From NCBI GenBank assembly GCA_965215765.1, contig OZ244118.1:2232001-2296000 (forward strand): a DNA stretch of 64,000 nucleotides, written 5' to 3'. The position numbers were made by a program, and so were the translations under genes. Every line of letters starts with the position of its first letter. The stretch's first letter is position 1. Below, in pieces: positions 1 through 10,900 of the stretch. The notes under the pieces were generated by a model. It ran no database searches, was not told where the DNA came from, and was given only the letters and a program-made list of their open reading frames with translations. The stretch is from G965212025 sp965215765. GTDB lineage: Bacteria > Pseudomonadota > Gammaproteobacteria > Poriferisulfidales > Oxydemutatoraceae.

Positions 1-2274
1 GGTCTGAACCTCTCCGCCAGTCACCAACGGAATCATCCCTGCAATCCGAACCCGAATCCGGTCATCATTGGCGGAAACATTGTTCTTGAGCACAACATCA
101 AAGCTCTTGCCAGCCAACTCACCATTTACCACAAGCTTTATCGTGCTGGAATCAGAGGATGGCTTTACGCTATCAGTAAACGTTGTGCTGGTCGTACCTC
201 CCCCGAGGTCAAAATAGACCAAATGACGCAGCGAGGACGGCACACCGAAAAGAGACCACGTCAAAGTGACTGGTTCTCCGGGAGGAGAGCCCAGGTAATC
301 TGCCTCTAAAGACAGTAACTTGACGCGCGCATTACCTATATCCACCGACCCGGAGGGGGTTTTGATATACGGCTTTCGGTTCAAGTCCGAATTCAGGTTG
401 CTCGACAATTGCGGCAAGTCCGTAGCACTGCCAAAGTCCCAAACACCCGCATCCCATCCCTGGTAAGAACTCTTCGGGGACTCCGTCGGACAGGCGGACG
501 CACTAGCCCCCGTCGGACAACGCAACTGCGTAAAGGTGCGTTCCTCCCCCAAGCCATTGATCCACCCTCTGGTGGCATAGTAACTGTTAGCGATGTTTCC
601 GTTGCCTCTTCCCACAAGGCCGCCAACAGAATAATCCCCGGAAACTGACCCCGTCGCGTAGCTGTCTCTGATACTTGAGTTGGGTCCCAAGAACCCCACA
701 AGACCGCCAACAAAATAATCCCCCAAAACTGACCCAGTCGCGTAGCTGTTGCTGACGAAACCAAGGCCATTCCCCACAAAGCCGCCAATAAAATAATCCC
801 CGGAAACTGACCCAGTCGCGTAGCTGTCTCTGATGCTTGAGCTGAATTCCTGGTTTCCCACGAGACCACCAATGTTGCCACCGGTTCCAAAAACCGAACC
901 CGTCGCAGAGCTGTTGCTGATGAAACCGAGGCTATTCCCCACGAGACCACCAACAGAAAATTGCCCTGTCACTGCGCTGGCTGCATGGCTGTCTCTGATG
1001 AAACCAAGGCTATTCCCCACGAGACCACCAATGTTGTCACCGGTTCCAGAAACCAAACCCGTCGCAGAGCTGCTGCTGATAAAACCGAGACTATTTCCCA
1101 CGAGACCGCCAACATGATTATCCCCGGAAACCGAACCCGTCGCGTAACTTTCTCTGATGCTTGAGTCGCGTTCTTGGTCTCCCACGAGGCCGCCAACATT
1201 ATCGGTTCTTCCAATAACCGAGCCCGTCGCGTAACTGCCTGTGATGCTTGAGTTCACTTCTTGAAATCCCGTGAGACCGCCAACACGATCACCCCCGGAA
1301 ACCGGGCCCGTTGCGTAACTGTCTGTGATGCCTATGCCGAAATCCTGGTATCCCGTGAGACCGCCAACAGCGTCATCCCCGGAAACCGACCCCGTCGCGT
1401 AGCTGTCGCTGATGTCGCCGCTGTTAATAAAGCCCACCAGGCCACCAACAAGACTACCCCCGGAAACCGAGCCCGTCGCGTAGCTGTCGCTGATGTCTCC
1501 TCTGCTAAAGCCCACAAGGCCACCAACGATTGAACCAGTGCCTATTACCGTACTGGTTGCGTATGTGTAGTTGATGGAGCCAAAGTTATTGCCCACCACG
1601 CCGCCAACTTGGCTCACACCAGAAACCGAACCTGTCGCGTAACTGTTGTCAATGGAGCTGCGGCTGCTGCTAAATCCCACAAGACCGCCAACATTGCTTT
1701 GCCCGAAAACCGAACCTGTCGCGGAGCTGTTGTCTATCACACCATCGCTGAAACCAACCAATGACCCTACGCTGTCACGCCCGGTCGTACGCGAGCCGAG
1801 CAGAATTACGCCTCTTATCGTCGCACCTGCTGCCAATCTGGAGAACAGACCTACGTAGGTTTCGGTACTTCGACTGATCGTCAGCAAACTGATCTCGTAA
1901 CTGCCCGGGTTCACGAAAGAGCCAGAAAATCCATCTGTTGCAGTGCTTGCGATCGGCCTAAAACCCGCACCACCATTCCAATCCTTGGTCGTACTCGCGT
2001 CAATGTTGTCCATTAGCACGTAGTACGCCGCTGGGCGTGAACTGATGCCTTGCAACTGGCAAATGTCTGTTACCTGATAGGGAGTACTTTCAGTTCCGGA
2101 ACCTGTCATGGCTTGCGAACCCTCAGGGCACACCACCTCAGAGGCCTGGGCAAAGGCGGGCGACAGAGCGCAGGACAAAACAAGCAGCAGGCTGGCGCAC
2201 GCTGCCTTTCCAGAATCTGTCAAGTCCGCGCCTGAAACCGCACGTTTGACACAATGAACACCAAGTTTTAGCAT
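1..2274 (-). CDS. GLUG-repeat secreted protein, copy 1 (3' end outside window)
   Basis: Large repeat protein read leftwards and leaving the window in phase: 758 codons run from the ATG at 2274 to base 1 without a stop. The N-terminus has a signal-peptide-like hydrophobic stretch ending AFAQA, followed by the head shared with the next two genes (SGTESTPYQV, NICQLQG, DWNGG, LTISRS, GLFSRLA). About 17 GLUG-type repeats of roughly 24-26 residues follow (GGLVG core, then NSYATGSVSG-like). The repeats close with a cap (DLPQL, LNRKPYIK) and a beta-rich module begins (VLKNNVSAND). GLUG repeats are typical of bacterial surface or secreted proteins that may form beta-solenoids; adhesion is only a guess. 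The ATG at 2274 gives the most compact signal peptide; the frame stays open further upstream. Confidence 0.8.
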   Translation of the reverse strand, partial: MLKLGVHCVKRAVSGADLTDSGKAACASLLLVLSCALSPAFAQASEVVCPEGSQAMTGSGTESTPYQVTDICQLQGISSRPAAYYVLMDNIDASTTKDWNGGAGFRPIASTATDGFSGSFVNPGSYEISLLTISRSTETYVGLFSRLAAGATIRGVILLGSRTTGRDSVGSLVGFSDGVIDNSSATGSVFGQSNVGGLVGFSSSRSSIDNSYATGSVSGVSQVGGVVGNNFGSINYTYATSTVIGTGSIVGGLVGFSRGDISDSYATGSVSGGSLVGGLVGFINSGDISDSYATGSVSGDDAVGGLTGYQDFGIGITDSYATGPVSGGDRVGGLTGFQEVNSSITGSYATGSVIGRTDNVGGLVGDQERDSSIRESYATGSVSGDNHVGGLVGNSLGFISSSSATGLVSGTGDNIGGLVGNSLGFIRDSHAASAVTGQFSVGGLVGNSLGFISNSSATGSVFGTGGNIGGLVGNQEFSSSIRDSYATGSVSGDYFIGGFVGNGLGFVSNSYATGSVLGDYFVGGLVGFLGPNSSIRDSYATGSVSGDYSVGGLVGRGNGNIANSYYATRGWINGLGEERTFTQLRCPTGASASACPTESPKSSYQGWDAGVWDFGSATDLPQLSSNLNSDLNRKPYIKTPSGSVDIGNARVKLLSLEADYLGSPPGEPVTLTWSLFGVPSSLRHLVYFDLGGGTTSTTFTDSVKPSSDSSTIKLVVNGELAGKSFDVVLKNNVSANDDRIRVRIAGMIPLVTGGEVQT

Positions 2275-2374
2275 GAGCACTCCAACCAATGACAACAAAC
2301 CTAAAGCACGAAGCAAGATGCGCCACGTTGCGGCGCACGGCAAAGCACCGACCAACCTTAGGGACAGGGTTGCC

Positions 2375-2402
2375 ATTCTACTGCATGAACAGGAATATTC
2401 AA
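2375..2402 (-). promoter_or_regulatory. Putative promoter of GLUG copy 1
   Basis: On the minus strand there is a -35-like TTGAAT (2397-2402) and a -10-like TAGAAT (2375-2380) with a 16 bp gap, about 100 bases before the chosen start. The surrounding sequence is retained ahead of all three GLUG genes, and the -10 hexamer is identical in all three. This is a sequence match only. Confidence 0.35.
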
Positions 2403-2574
2403 GGTTCAAAAGCCTGGTCAAACAGCAAGCTGTCAATGGCACACTTTGAACCCTTTGCCAGCAGGGGGAAGCAGAACAGGAAGCAACGACCTGGCTTCCC
2501 GCAGGTTTGGTGCGGGAGCGTTCGTGAAGCATCACACGTCGCCCAAGGCACAGCGTCTAGCCACCCAGGGTCAT

Positions 2575-2795
2575 TCAATGGCCGCTTGGAAAATCTGAAG
2601 ACAGTGACAGCACACGAGCGAGCCGATGGCATGGAACACTGGCGAGCTCCCTGCCGTATGCACCGCATGCTACTGTCTGATGGCTCTGACGACCACGACA
2701 TCTCGGGATTCCAAGGAATAATCCTGAAGGGATTGATGATTGTTTGCTTTCTCTTCGCCAACAGATACAACACGACGTCGTGATTGTCCTCATGG
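2575..2795 (-). repeat. ~220 bp spacer repeat, copy 1
   Basis: Shares long stretches with 6959-7190 and 7345-7590. Each copy can be read on the minus strand as a 72-85 codon frame with a CCICWR motif, but lengths and frames differ between copies, so coding is not supported. Confidence 0.55.
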
Positions 2796-3134
2796 TATTG
2801 GAGTGCCCAGGAGAAATTCCTTATGGTATATCCATACCTGCAATGAAGCGGAGATTGTCAGACCTTCCAATACCTTTCTGTCAGCTCCAGATCCCATAAG
2901 CCTCTCAGGTTCAATAACACGGCTTGCATGGATGGCAAGCTCCTCTATAAAACCCTGTATAGACCGAGACTGCCTTGCCATCTGACTTTTCTGTCTGAAT
3001 ATATATGAGCCATGCTTGCCCGGGAGCCTTTGCCAGTGCATCGACCAGTCAACATACAGGATTATTTCGGGACAATGCCTTTCGCAGCCTTTCAGTCATT
3101 CCTTTTTTCCATCCCGAGGGATTGGCCGAACCTT

Positions 3135-6100
3135 CTACCGTACCGAACCTCCCAAATACACCCTCACACGCAGCGCGAGGGAGGCTCCCGTAGCAGACCG
3201 TAATTGTGGCAGATCACCGGCACCACCAAAGTTCCAAACCTTGCTGTCCCATCCAGCGTATGTGACCGGATCAGTCGGCAACGGACACATTGCGTCAGGC
3301 GCGGTTGGGCAAGCGAGCTGCTGATAAGTGCGTCGCTCGCCCAGACCGTTCTCTTGACCTGTGTGGTAGCTGCTAACAATGCTGTCTACCCTAACGCTAA
3401 AGCCCACGAGGCCGCCAACAGCACTTTGCCCGAAAACAAAAGCCGTCGCGTAGCTGTCTCTGATGCTTGAATTTTGTTGTTGTGACCCCACAAGGCCGCC
3501 AACAGCACTTTGCCCGAAAACCGAACCCGTCGCGTAGCTGTTGCTGATGTTTCCCTCGTTCCCTCCCACAAGGCCGCCAACACCAATGATGCTTCCAGAA
3601 GAGCCTGCCGCATAACTTCGGCTGATGCTGGCACCCTCTTCATTTCTTCCCACGAGACCACCAACCAGATCTCCGCCAGACACTACTGAGCCTCTCGCGG
3701 AGCAATCCACTATCACGCCTGCGTTGGAACCAACCAATGACCCTACGTTCATAAGCCCGGTCATACGTGAGCCAACCAGTATGACGCCACGTATAGTCGC
3801 GCCTTTTGCCAATCTGGAAAACAGACCTACGTTTTCCGTATCACTACGACTGATCGTCAGCGAACTAATCACGTAGTTGTTCGTACTCACGAAAGAGCCC
3901 GAAAAATTCGCGATCGACCCAAAACCTGCACCACCATTCCAGTCTTCGGTTCTGCTTGCGTCAATGTTGGCAGCCAACTCGTAGCGCGCTGTTGGGCTTG
4001 AACTCACATCCTGCAACTGACAGAGCCTCTCAACCCGGTAGGGATCAACTGGTTTCCCCGTACCTGTCTGCCCTGCCATCAAGTCTGCACCCGGCTTCGT
4101 AGAGCACACCATTTCAATGGTGACAGTAAACATGGTCTTTGCACCAGCAGGACTTTCAATTTCCAGCACAAAGCTGCCCACATCATAAAAATTGAGCGAG
4201 GGGCGAACCACCTCCACCTCAACTTCGCCTCCCCTTTGAGTACTGCTGAACCGTACAGTCGAACCCTCTGCTATGCGATCCGTACTGAAAAATCTCCACG
4301 ATAATCCAGCACCGCCTGAGCCAAACCTGCCTTGGTCAGTCGCGCTAAACTTCAGGGTGGTTCTGGTCGAACCCTCCCATATCTTTCCGATCTGCTCCCT
4401 TCCACCATCCACCAACGGACTCTCCCCTACAATCAGAACCCGAATCCGGTCATCATTGGCAGAAATATCATTCTTGAGTACAATATAAAAGCTCTTTGCT
4501 GCCGTGTCATCGCTCACGACGACAGTGAGAGTCGAAACAGAACCATTTGCCTCTGTGCTGGTTGTACCATTCTCAAGATTAAAGTAGACGAGATCGCTTA
4601 GCGCGGATGGCTCATCGAAAAGAAGTGACCACGTCGGAGTGACTGATCCTCTTGGAGTGCCCGGGTAATCTGCCTCCAAAAAAAGTTGCGTGACACCCGT
4701 AAAACCTGTCCCCACCACCAAGTCGATGGAGCCTTTGATATACGGCTTCCGGTTCAACTCCGAATTCCGGTTGCCTGACAATTGCGGCAAGTCTGTAGCA
4801 CTGCCAAAATCCCAAACACGCGTATCCCAACCCCCGTAAGTACTCTCTTGGGAACCCAACGGACAGGTATCGCCGGGCATCGTCGGACAACGCAACTGCG
4901 CAAAGGTGCGCTCTATCCCCAATCTATTGTTCCGCCCTCTGCCAGGATAATAACTGTTCACGATGCTTGAGCTGACTTGGTATCCCACGAGACCTCCAAT
5001 GCTCTCGCCGGTTCCAGAAACAGAACCCGTCGCGTAGCTGTTGTTTATGTTTCCTTGGCTCCGCCCCGCGATACCGCCAACATTCTCCGCCCCAAAAACC
5101 GAACCCGTCGCATAGCTGTTGTTTATGTTCCCTTGGCTCCGCCCCATGAGACCACCAATGTTGTCACCGACCCCAGAAACCGAACCTGTCGCGTAGCTGC
5201 CACTGATGCTTGAATCGCCTTGTTGGTATCCCACGTAACCACCAATGTTGTCACCGGTTCCAGAAACCGGACCCGTCGCGTAGCTGTCTTTGATGCTTGA
5301 GTTTCCAAATTGGAGTCCCACAAGACCACCAATATTATTTTGCCCGAAAACCGAACCCACCGCGTAGCTGTTGTTTATGTCTCCTTCGCTCTGCCCCGCG
5401 ATGCCACCAACATCCTCCGCCCCAGAAACCGAACCTGTCGCGTAGCTGTCACTGATCCTTGAGCCGAAACCGTGAAGTCCCATAAGGCCGCCAACATTAC
5501 CATCTCCAATAACCCGCCCCGTCGCGTAGCTGTTGTCTATTATTCCGTTGCCTCTTCCCACAAGGCCACCAACATTAATACCGTCTCTTCCAAAAACTGA
5601 GCCTGTTGCGGAGCTGTTGCTGATGCCTGCTCTTTGCCACTGCAACCCCACAAGGCCACCAACATTACCTTGCCCGAAAACTGAACCTGTTGCGTAGCTG
5701 TTGTTTATGGTTCCATAGATCAGTCCCACAAGGCCGCCAATACTATTTAGCCCCGAAACCGTACCCGTCGCGTAGCTGTTGTTTATGCTTGTGCGGTTAT
5801 CTTGTCTTCCCACAAGACCACCAATGTTGGCACCGGCTCCATCAACCAAGCCAGTCGCGTAGCTGTTGTTTATGCTTGAGTCGGTATCTTGGGCTCCCAC
5901 GAGACCACCAACATTACCTTGCCCGAAAACTGAACCTGTTGCGTAGCTGTTGTTTATGCTTGAGTTTTGCCGCTGCAACCCCACAAGGCCACCAACATTA
6001 CCTTGCCCGAAAACTGAACCTGTTGCGTAGCTGTTGTTTATGTTTCCGCCGCTCCGCCCCACCAGGCCGCCAATTCCATCAAGCCCGGAAACCGAGCCTG

Positions 6101-6665
6101 TCGCAGTGCAGTCCTCTATCACACCATCGCTGGAACCAACCAGTGACCCTACGCTGTCACGCCCGGTCGTACGCGAGCCGGCCAGCATGATGCCTTCTAT
6201 CTTCCCGTTTTTTGCCAATCGGGAGAACAGGCCTACGTAGGTTTCTGTACTTCGACTGATCGTCAGCGAACTGATCTCGAAGTCGTCCGAATTCACGAAA
6301 GAACCCGAAAATCCATCTTTCTCACGGCTTGCGATCGGCTCAAAACCCTTACCACCATTCCAATCCTTGGTCGTACTCGCGTCAATGTTGTCCATTAGCA
6401 CGTAGTACGCCGCTGGGCGTGAACTGATGCCTTGCAACTGGCAAATGTTTGTTACCTGATAGGGAGTACTTTCAGTTCCGGAACCTGTCATGGCTTGCGA
6501 CCCCACAGGGCACGCCACATCAGGAGCTTGGGCAAAGGCGGGTGACAAGGCACAAGACAAGACGAGCAGCAGGCTGGCGCACACTGGCTTTCCAAAATCA
6601 GTCAACCCCGCGCCTGAAACCGCACGTCTGACACAACGAATACCAAGTTTCAGCAAAAGCACCAT
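3135..6665 (-). CDS. GLUG-repeat secreted protein, copy 2
   Basis: A 1,176-residue protein if started at the ATG at 6665 (the frame is open upstream to 6959, but that part resembles spacer). Order of parts: signal peptide ending AFAQA; conserved head (CPVGSQAMTG, NICQLQG, LTISRS); about 15 GLUG repeats with GG(L/I)(V/A/M)G cores separated by NSYATGSV-like turns; cap with ATDLPQLSG and NRKPYIKGS; a beta-rich region (VLKNDISAND, GGAGLSWRF, VGSFVLEIE); a second head (ADLMAGQTGTG, RLCQLQD) with about five more GLUG repeats; and a C-terminal RVYLGGSVR shared with copy 3. Probably exported and surface-exposed. It is an intact paralogue of its neighbours; which host or matrix ligand it may bind cannot be read from sequence. 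Confidence 0.85.
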   Translation of the reverse strand: MVLLLKLGIRCVRRAVSGAGLTDFGKPVCASLLLVLSCALSPAFAQAPDVACPVGSQAMTGSGTESTPYQVTNICQLQGISSRPAAYYVLMDNIDASTTKDWNGGKGFEPIASREKDGFSGSFVNSDDFEISSLTISRSTETYVGLFSRLAKNGKIEGIMLAGSRTTGRDSVGSLVGSSDGVIEDCTATGSVSGLDGIGGLVGRSGGNINNSYATGSVFGQGNVGGLVGLQRQNSSINNSYATGSVFGQGNVGGLVGAQDTDSSINNSYATGLVDGAGANIGGLVGRQDNRTSINNSYATGTVSGLNSIGGLVGLIYGTINNSYATGSVFGQGNVGGLVGLQWQRAGISNSSATGSVFGRDGINVGGLVGRGNGIIDNSYATGRVIGDGNVGGLMGLHGFGSRISDSYATGSVSGAEDVGGIAGQSEGDINNSYAVGSVFGQNNIGGLVGLQFGNSSIKDSYATGPVSGTGDNIGGYVGYQQGDSSISGSYATGSVSGVGDNIGGLMGRSQGNINNSYATGSVFGAENVGGIAGRSQGNINNSYATGSVSGTGESIGGLVGYQVSSSIVNSYYPGRGRNNRLGIERTFAQLRCPTMPGDTCPLGSQESTYGGWDTRVWDFGSATDLPQLSGNRNSELNRKPYIKGSIDLVVGTGFTGVTQLFLEADYPGTPRGSVTPTWSLLFDEPSALSDLVYFNLENGTTSTEANGSVSTLTVVVSDDTAAKSFYIVLKNDISANDDRIRVLIVGESPLVDGGREQIGKIWEGSTRTTLKFSATDQGRFGSGGAGLSWRFFSTDRIAEGSTVRFSSTQRGGEVEVEVVRPSLNFYDVGSFVLEIESPAGAKTMFTVTIEMVCSTKPGADLMAGQTGTGKPVDPYRVERLCQLQDVSSSPTARYELAANIDASRTEDWNGGAGFGSIANFSGSFVSTNNYVISSLTISRSDTENVGLFSRLAKGATIRGVILVGSRMTGLMNVGSLVGSNAGVIVDCSARGSVVSGGDLVGGLVGRNEEGASISRSYAAGSSGSIIGVGGLVGGNEGNISNSYATGSVFGQSAVGGLVGSQQQNSSIRDSYATAFVFGQSAVGGLVGFSVRVDSIVSSYHTGQENGLGERRTYQQLACPTAPDAMCPLPTDPVTYAGWDSKVWNFGGAGDLPQLRSATGASLALRVRVYLGGSVR

Positions 6666-6759
6666 CAATAAAATGACAACAAGCCTAAGGTGCAAAGCAG
6701 GGTACGCCACGTTGCGACGCAAGGCAAAGCACCGACCGAGTCTTAGGAACAGGATCGCC

Positions 6760-6787
6760 ATTCTACTGCATGAACAGGAATATCCAA
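6760..6787 (-). promoter_or_regulatory. Putative promoter of GLUG copy 2
   Basis: Minus-strand TTGGAT (6782-6787), a 16 bp gap and TAGAAT (6760-6765), at the same distance from the start as in copy 1. The -35 match is poorer than in copy 1. Confidence 0.3.
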
Positions 6788-6958
6788 GGTTCAGAAGCTT
6801 GGTCAAATAGCAAGCTGTCAATGGCAGGCTAACCCTTTGCGGGCAAGAGATGAAGCAGAACAGGAAGCAACGACCTGGCTTCCCGTCAGATTCAGTGCAG
6901 GAGCGTTCCGGAAGCATCACACTTCTGCCGGAGCACAGCGTCCAGCCACCCAGGGTCA

Positions 6959-7190
6959 TCAGTGGCCGCTCGGAAAATCTGAAGGCAGTGATAACACACG
7001 GACGGGCTGACAGCAGGGAACGCCGGTGAGTTCCCTGGCGTATGCGTCACATGCTGCTACCTGCTTGTCAGTCCTGAAAGATGGCTCCGACAACCACGAC
7101 ATCCCGGGATTCCAGAAAATAGTCACCTGTTTGCTTTCCCCTCGCCAACAGATACAACACAATGTCTTGATCATTCTCATGGTATTGGGG
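6959..7190 (-). repeat. ~220 bp spacer repeat, copy 2
   Basis: Second copy of the element at 2575-2795. Matching stretches include GGAAAATCTGAAGGCAGTGA near the left edge and AACAGATACAACACAA near the right edge. Not convincingly coding. Confidence 0.55.
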
Positions 7191-7344
7191 CATTCAAATG
7201 CCTGCAACATTGTCAAACATAGGAGATTGCCGGGGTCATCAGTGGCCGCTCGGAAACAGATACAACACTATGTTGTGATCGTTTTCATGGTATTGGGGCA
7301 CCCAAATGCCTGCAACATTGTCAAACATCGGGGATTGTCAGGGG

Positions 7345-7590
7345 TCATCTATGGCTGCCTGGAAAATCTGAAGGCAGTGATAACACACGGATGGGCTGAT
7401 AGCAGGGAACGCCGGCGAGCTTCCTGGCGTATGTGTCGCGTACTGCTGTCTGTGGCCTGTCAGTCCTGAAGGATGGATCCGACAACCATGACATCCCGGG
7501 GTTCCAGAGAATAATCCTGAAAGGCATTGATGATTGTTTGCTTTCCCTTCGCCAACAGATACAACACAACGTCGTGATTGTCCTCATGGT
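7345..7590 (-). repeat. ~220 bp spacer repeat, copy 3
   Basis: Third copy of the element at 2575-2795 and 6959-7190, closest to copy 1 in its right part (the stretch with GATGATTGTTTGCTTTC). Two copies in one spacer show that the element itself was duplicated. Confidence 0.55.
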
Positions 7591-7931
7591 ATTTAGGCAC
7601 CCAAGAGAAATTTCTTATGGTGTAGCCATACTTGCCATGAAGCGGAGATTGTCAGGCCTTCCAATACCTTTCTGTCAGCTCCCGACCACATAAGCCTCTC
7701 AGTCTCAATAACACGGCTTGCATGGATGGCAAGCTATTCTATAAAACCCTGTATAGACTGAGCCTGCCTTGCCAGCGGGCTGTTCTGTACTGAATATATA
7801 TGAGCCGGGCTTGCCCGGGAGCCTTTGCCAGTGCATTGACCAGCCGGCATACAGAATTATTTCGGGACAATGCCCTTTCGCAGCCTTTCAGTCATTCCTT
7901 TTTTGCCATCCCGAGGGATTGGCCGAACCTT

Positions 7932-10900
7932 CTACCGTACCGCACCTCCCAAATACACCCTCACACGTAGCGGTATCGCGGTGAGGTCTCCTATAGCAGG
8001 CCGTAATTGTGGCAGCCCATCGTCAGTATCAAAGTCCCAAATCCTGCTGCTCCATCCTGCGTATGTGACCAGACCAGTCGACAACGAACACATTGCGTCA
8101 GGCGCGGTTGGGCAAGCGAGCTGCCGATAAGTGCGTCTCTCGCCCAGACCGTTCTCCTGACCTGTATAGTAGCTGCTAACAATGCTGTCTTCTCTGACGC
8201 TAAAGCCCACGAGACCACCAATTCTGGTGGTTGTTCCCGTTACTGTACTGAATGCGTAGGTGTTCCTGATACTGGCATCAAGATACCCCACAAGGCCGCC
8301 AATGTTGTCACCGCTTCCAAAAACAGAACCCCTGGCGTAGCCGTCAGTGATGTCGCCGCGGCTAAACCCCACGAGACCACCAACATAATCAGTACCTCTT
8401 ACTGTGCTGGCTGCATAGCTTCGGCTGACGCTGGCATCCTCTTCATTCCTGCCCACGAGGCCACCAACTTGCTCAATGCCAAAAACCGAGCCTGTAGCTG
8501 AGCAATCCACTATCACGCCTGCGTTGGAACCAGCCAGTGACCCTACGTTATTACGCCCGGTCGTACGCGAGCCGACTAGTATGATGCCACGTATCGTCGC
8601 ACCTTTTGCCAGTCTGGAGAACAGCCCTACATTGTCCGTATCACTACGACTGATCGTCAGCGAACGGATCTCGTAGTTGCGCGTACTCACGAAAGAGCCC
8701 GAAAAAATCGAGATCGGCTCAAAACCCGCACCACCATTCAGCATGCGCGCTCTGTTCCCGTCAATGTCGGCAGCCAATTCGTAGTACGCACTCAGGTTCG
8801 ATCTCACATCCTGCAGCTGACAGAGCCTCTCAATCCGGTAGGGATTACCCGGCGTCCCCGTACCTGTCTGCCCTGCCATCAAGTCTTCACCCTGCTCCAT
8901 AAAGCACACCGTTTCGATGGTGACAGCAAGCGTGGTCTTTGCACTGGCAGGACTTGTAACTTCCAGAACAAAGCTGCCCACATCATAAAGGTCAAGCGGG
9001 CGTGTCACCTCCACCTCAACAGCACCTCCCCTTGTCGTACCGCTGAACTCTACAGTCAAACCCTCTGCTATGTCTGTACTTAAGAAACTCCACGATAATC
9101 CAGCACCGCCAGAGTCAGGGCTATCTTGGTCAATTGCTCTAAAACTTAGAATGGTATTGGTCGAACGTTCCCATATCGTTCCAATCTGCTCTCTTCCGCC
9201 AATCACAAACGGGATCGCGCCGGCAATCCGAACCTGAAGCAGATCAACATCGTCAGAAATATTGTTCTTGAGCACAACATAAAAGCCCTTGCCAGCCAAC
9301 TCGTCCAGCCTTTCATCGCCCACTACCACAAGCGTTACCGGGCTGGCACTGTCCGTGAACTTTGCTCTATCAGTAAACATTCTGCTGGTCGTACCATCTC
9401 TGAGGTCAAAGTAGACAAAGTCACGCAGCGAGTCCGGTACGCCGGAAAGAGACCACGTCAAAGTAACAGTGGTTCCCGGAGTGCCTGCATAGCCTACAGA
9501 GAAATCAAAGGTGCTGGTGTTCCCAACCTTCACCGGATCAATGGCTTTCTCGCGGCTGATATAGGGATGTTTCGCTTTCTCAGTCCGAACCAGAACCCGG
9601 TCACCATTGGCAGAAATATTATTCTTGAGCACAACATAAAAACCCTTTCCTTCCATAAGGTCATCACGCACGACAGCAAGCGTCGCAGCAGAACCATTTG
9701 CCTCTGTGCTGGTTGTGCGATCCGCAAGCTCAAAGTAGACGAAATCGCTTAGCGTGGATAGTGACCACGTCAAAACAACTGATTCACCAGGAGATCCCGG
9801 GTAGTCTGCCTCTAAAGAAAAGCGCGTAGTTCCCGGAAAACCTGTCCCGACCACCAACTCGGTGGAACTTTTGATATACGGCTTCCGGTTCAAGTCCAAA
9901 TTCTGGTTGCTCGACAACTGCGGCAAGTCTGTAGCACTGCCAAAATACCATACACTCGAGTCCCAGTCCTTGTAAGTCTCCTGGGAATCTGGCGGGCAGA
10001 TCCTGCTGACCTTCGTCGGACAACGCAACTGCGCAAAGCTGCGTTCTTCCCCCAATCTGTTGTTTCGCCCTCTGGCGGCATAATAGCTATTGCGGATGGT
10101 GGAGAGGTCACCTCCCGCCAGGCCGCCAACATTTTCCGCCCCGTAAACAAAACCTGTTGCATAGCTGTTACTGATCGTGCTCGCGACATCTCCCTGTCCC
10201 ACGAGACCGCCAACATATTCCAACCCGAAAACCGAACCTGTCGCGTAGCTGTCTCTGATGCTTGAGTTGAAGTTATTTCGCCCAACAAGGCCGCCAATAT
10301 CTTCCGCCCCGTCAACCGAACCCGTTGCGTAGCTGGCACTGATGGCACCGCGGCTATCTCCCGCGAGACCGCCAACAAAACCATTGCCTGTTACCGCACC
10401 GGCAGCATGGCTGTTTCTGATGCTGCCTTCGCTAAAGCCTACGAGACCACCAACCCGGTTGACACCAGAAACCGACCCCGTCGCGGAGCTGCCGCTGATG
10501 TCGCCACTGCTTTCTCCCGTGAGACCACCAACCCGGTTTCCGCCAGAGACTGACCCTGTCGCAAAGCTGCCGCTGATGTCGCCACTGCTAAAGCCCACGA
10601 GACCACCAACCTGATTGACACCAGAGACTGACCCCGTCGCGGAGCTGCCGCTGATGTCACCACTGCTTTCTCCCGTGAGACCACCAACCCGGGTTTCGCC
10701 AGAGACTGACCCTGTCGCAAAGCTTCCGCTGATGTCGCCACTGCTAAAGCCCACGAGACCACCAATTCTGGTAGTTGTCCCTGTTACTGTACTAACTGCG
10801 TAGCTGTTGATGATGTCGCCGCTGCTTTCTCCCACGAGACCACCAACCCGGTTTCCGCCAGAGACTGTTCCCGTCACTGAGCAGCCCTCTATCACACCTG

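Larger units (their letters stand above)
2275..3134. other. Spacer between GLUG copies 1 and 2
   Basis: About 860 bases without a convincing gene. From right to left it holds the 3' flank of copy 2 (2800-3134, near-identical to 7590-7931), a ~220 bp element seen three times in the window, sequence matching 6840-6960, and the promoter/leader of copy 1. Nearly the whole spacer is a duplicate of the next one, so gene and spacer were duplicated together. Confidence 0.6.
6666..7931. other. Spacer between GLUG copies 2 and 3
   Basis: About 1,266 bases without a convincing gene. It resembles the 2275-3134 spacer but is ~400 bp longer, because the ~220 bp element is present twice and an extra ~105 bp direct repeat lies between them (about 7150-7255 and 7258-7345, sharing ATGCCTGCAACATTGTCAAA). 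Its left part (7590-7931) is the 3' flank of copy 3, near-identical to 2800-3134. Confidence 0.6.

Noticed and set aside
3095..3125. Terminator hairpin after GLUG copy 2 (ATCCC/GGGAT)
   Set aside because: The stem is short with a tiny loop, and the T run lies on the wrong side for the minus-strand gene.
5690..6190. A 166-codon plus-strand frame rich in repeated RSCCLC pieces
   Set aside because: It is the antisense of GLUG repeats; repeated codons leave open frames. Many similar plus-strand frames exist across 400-15100.
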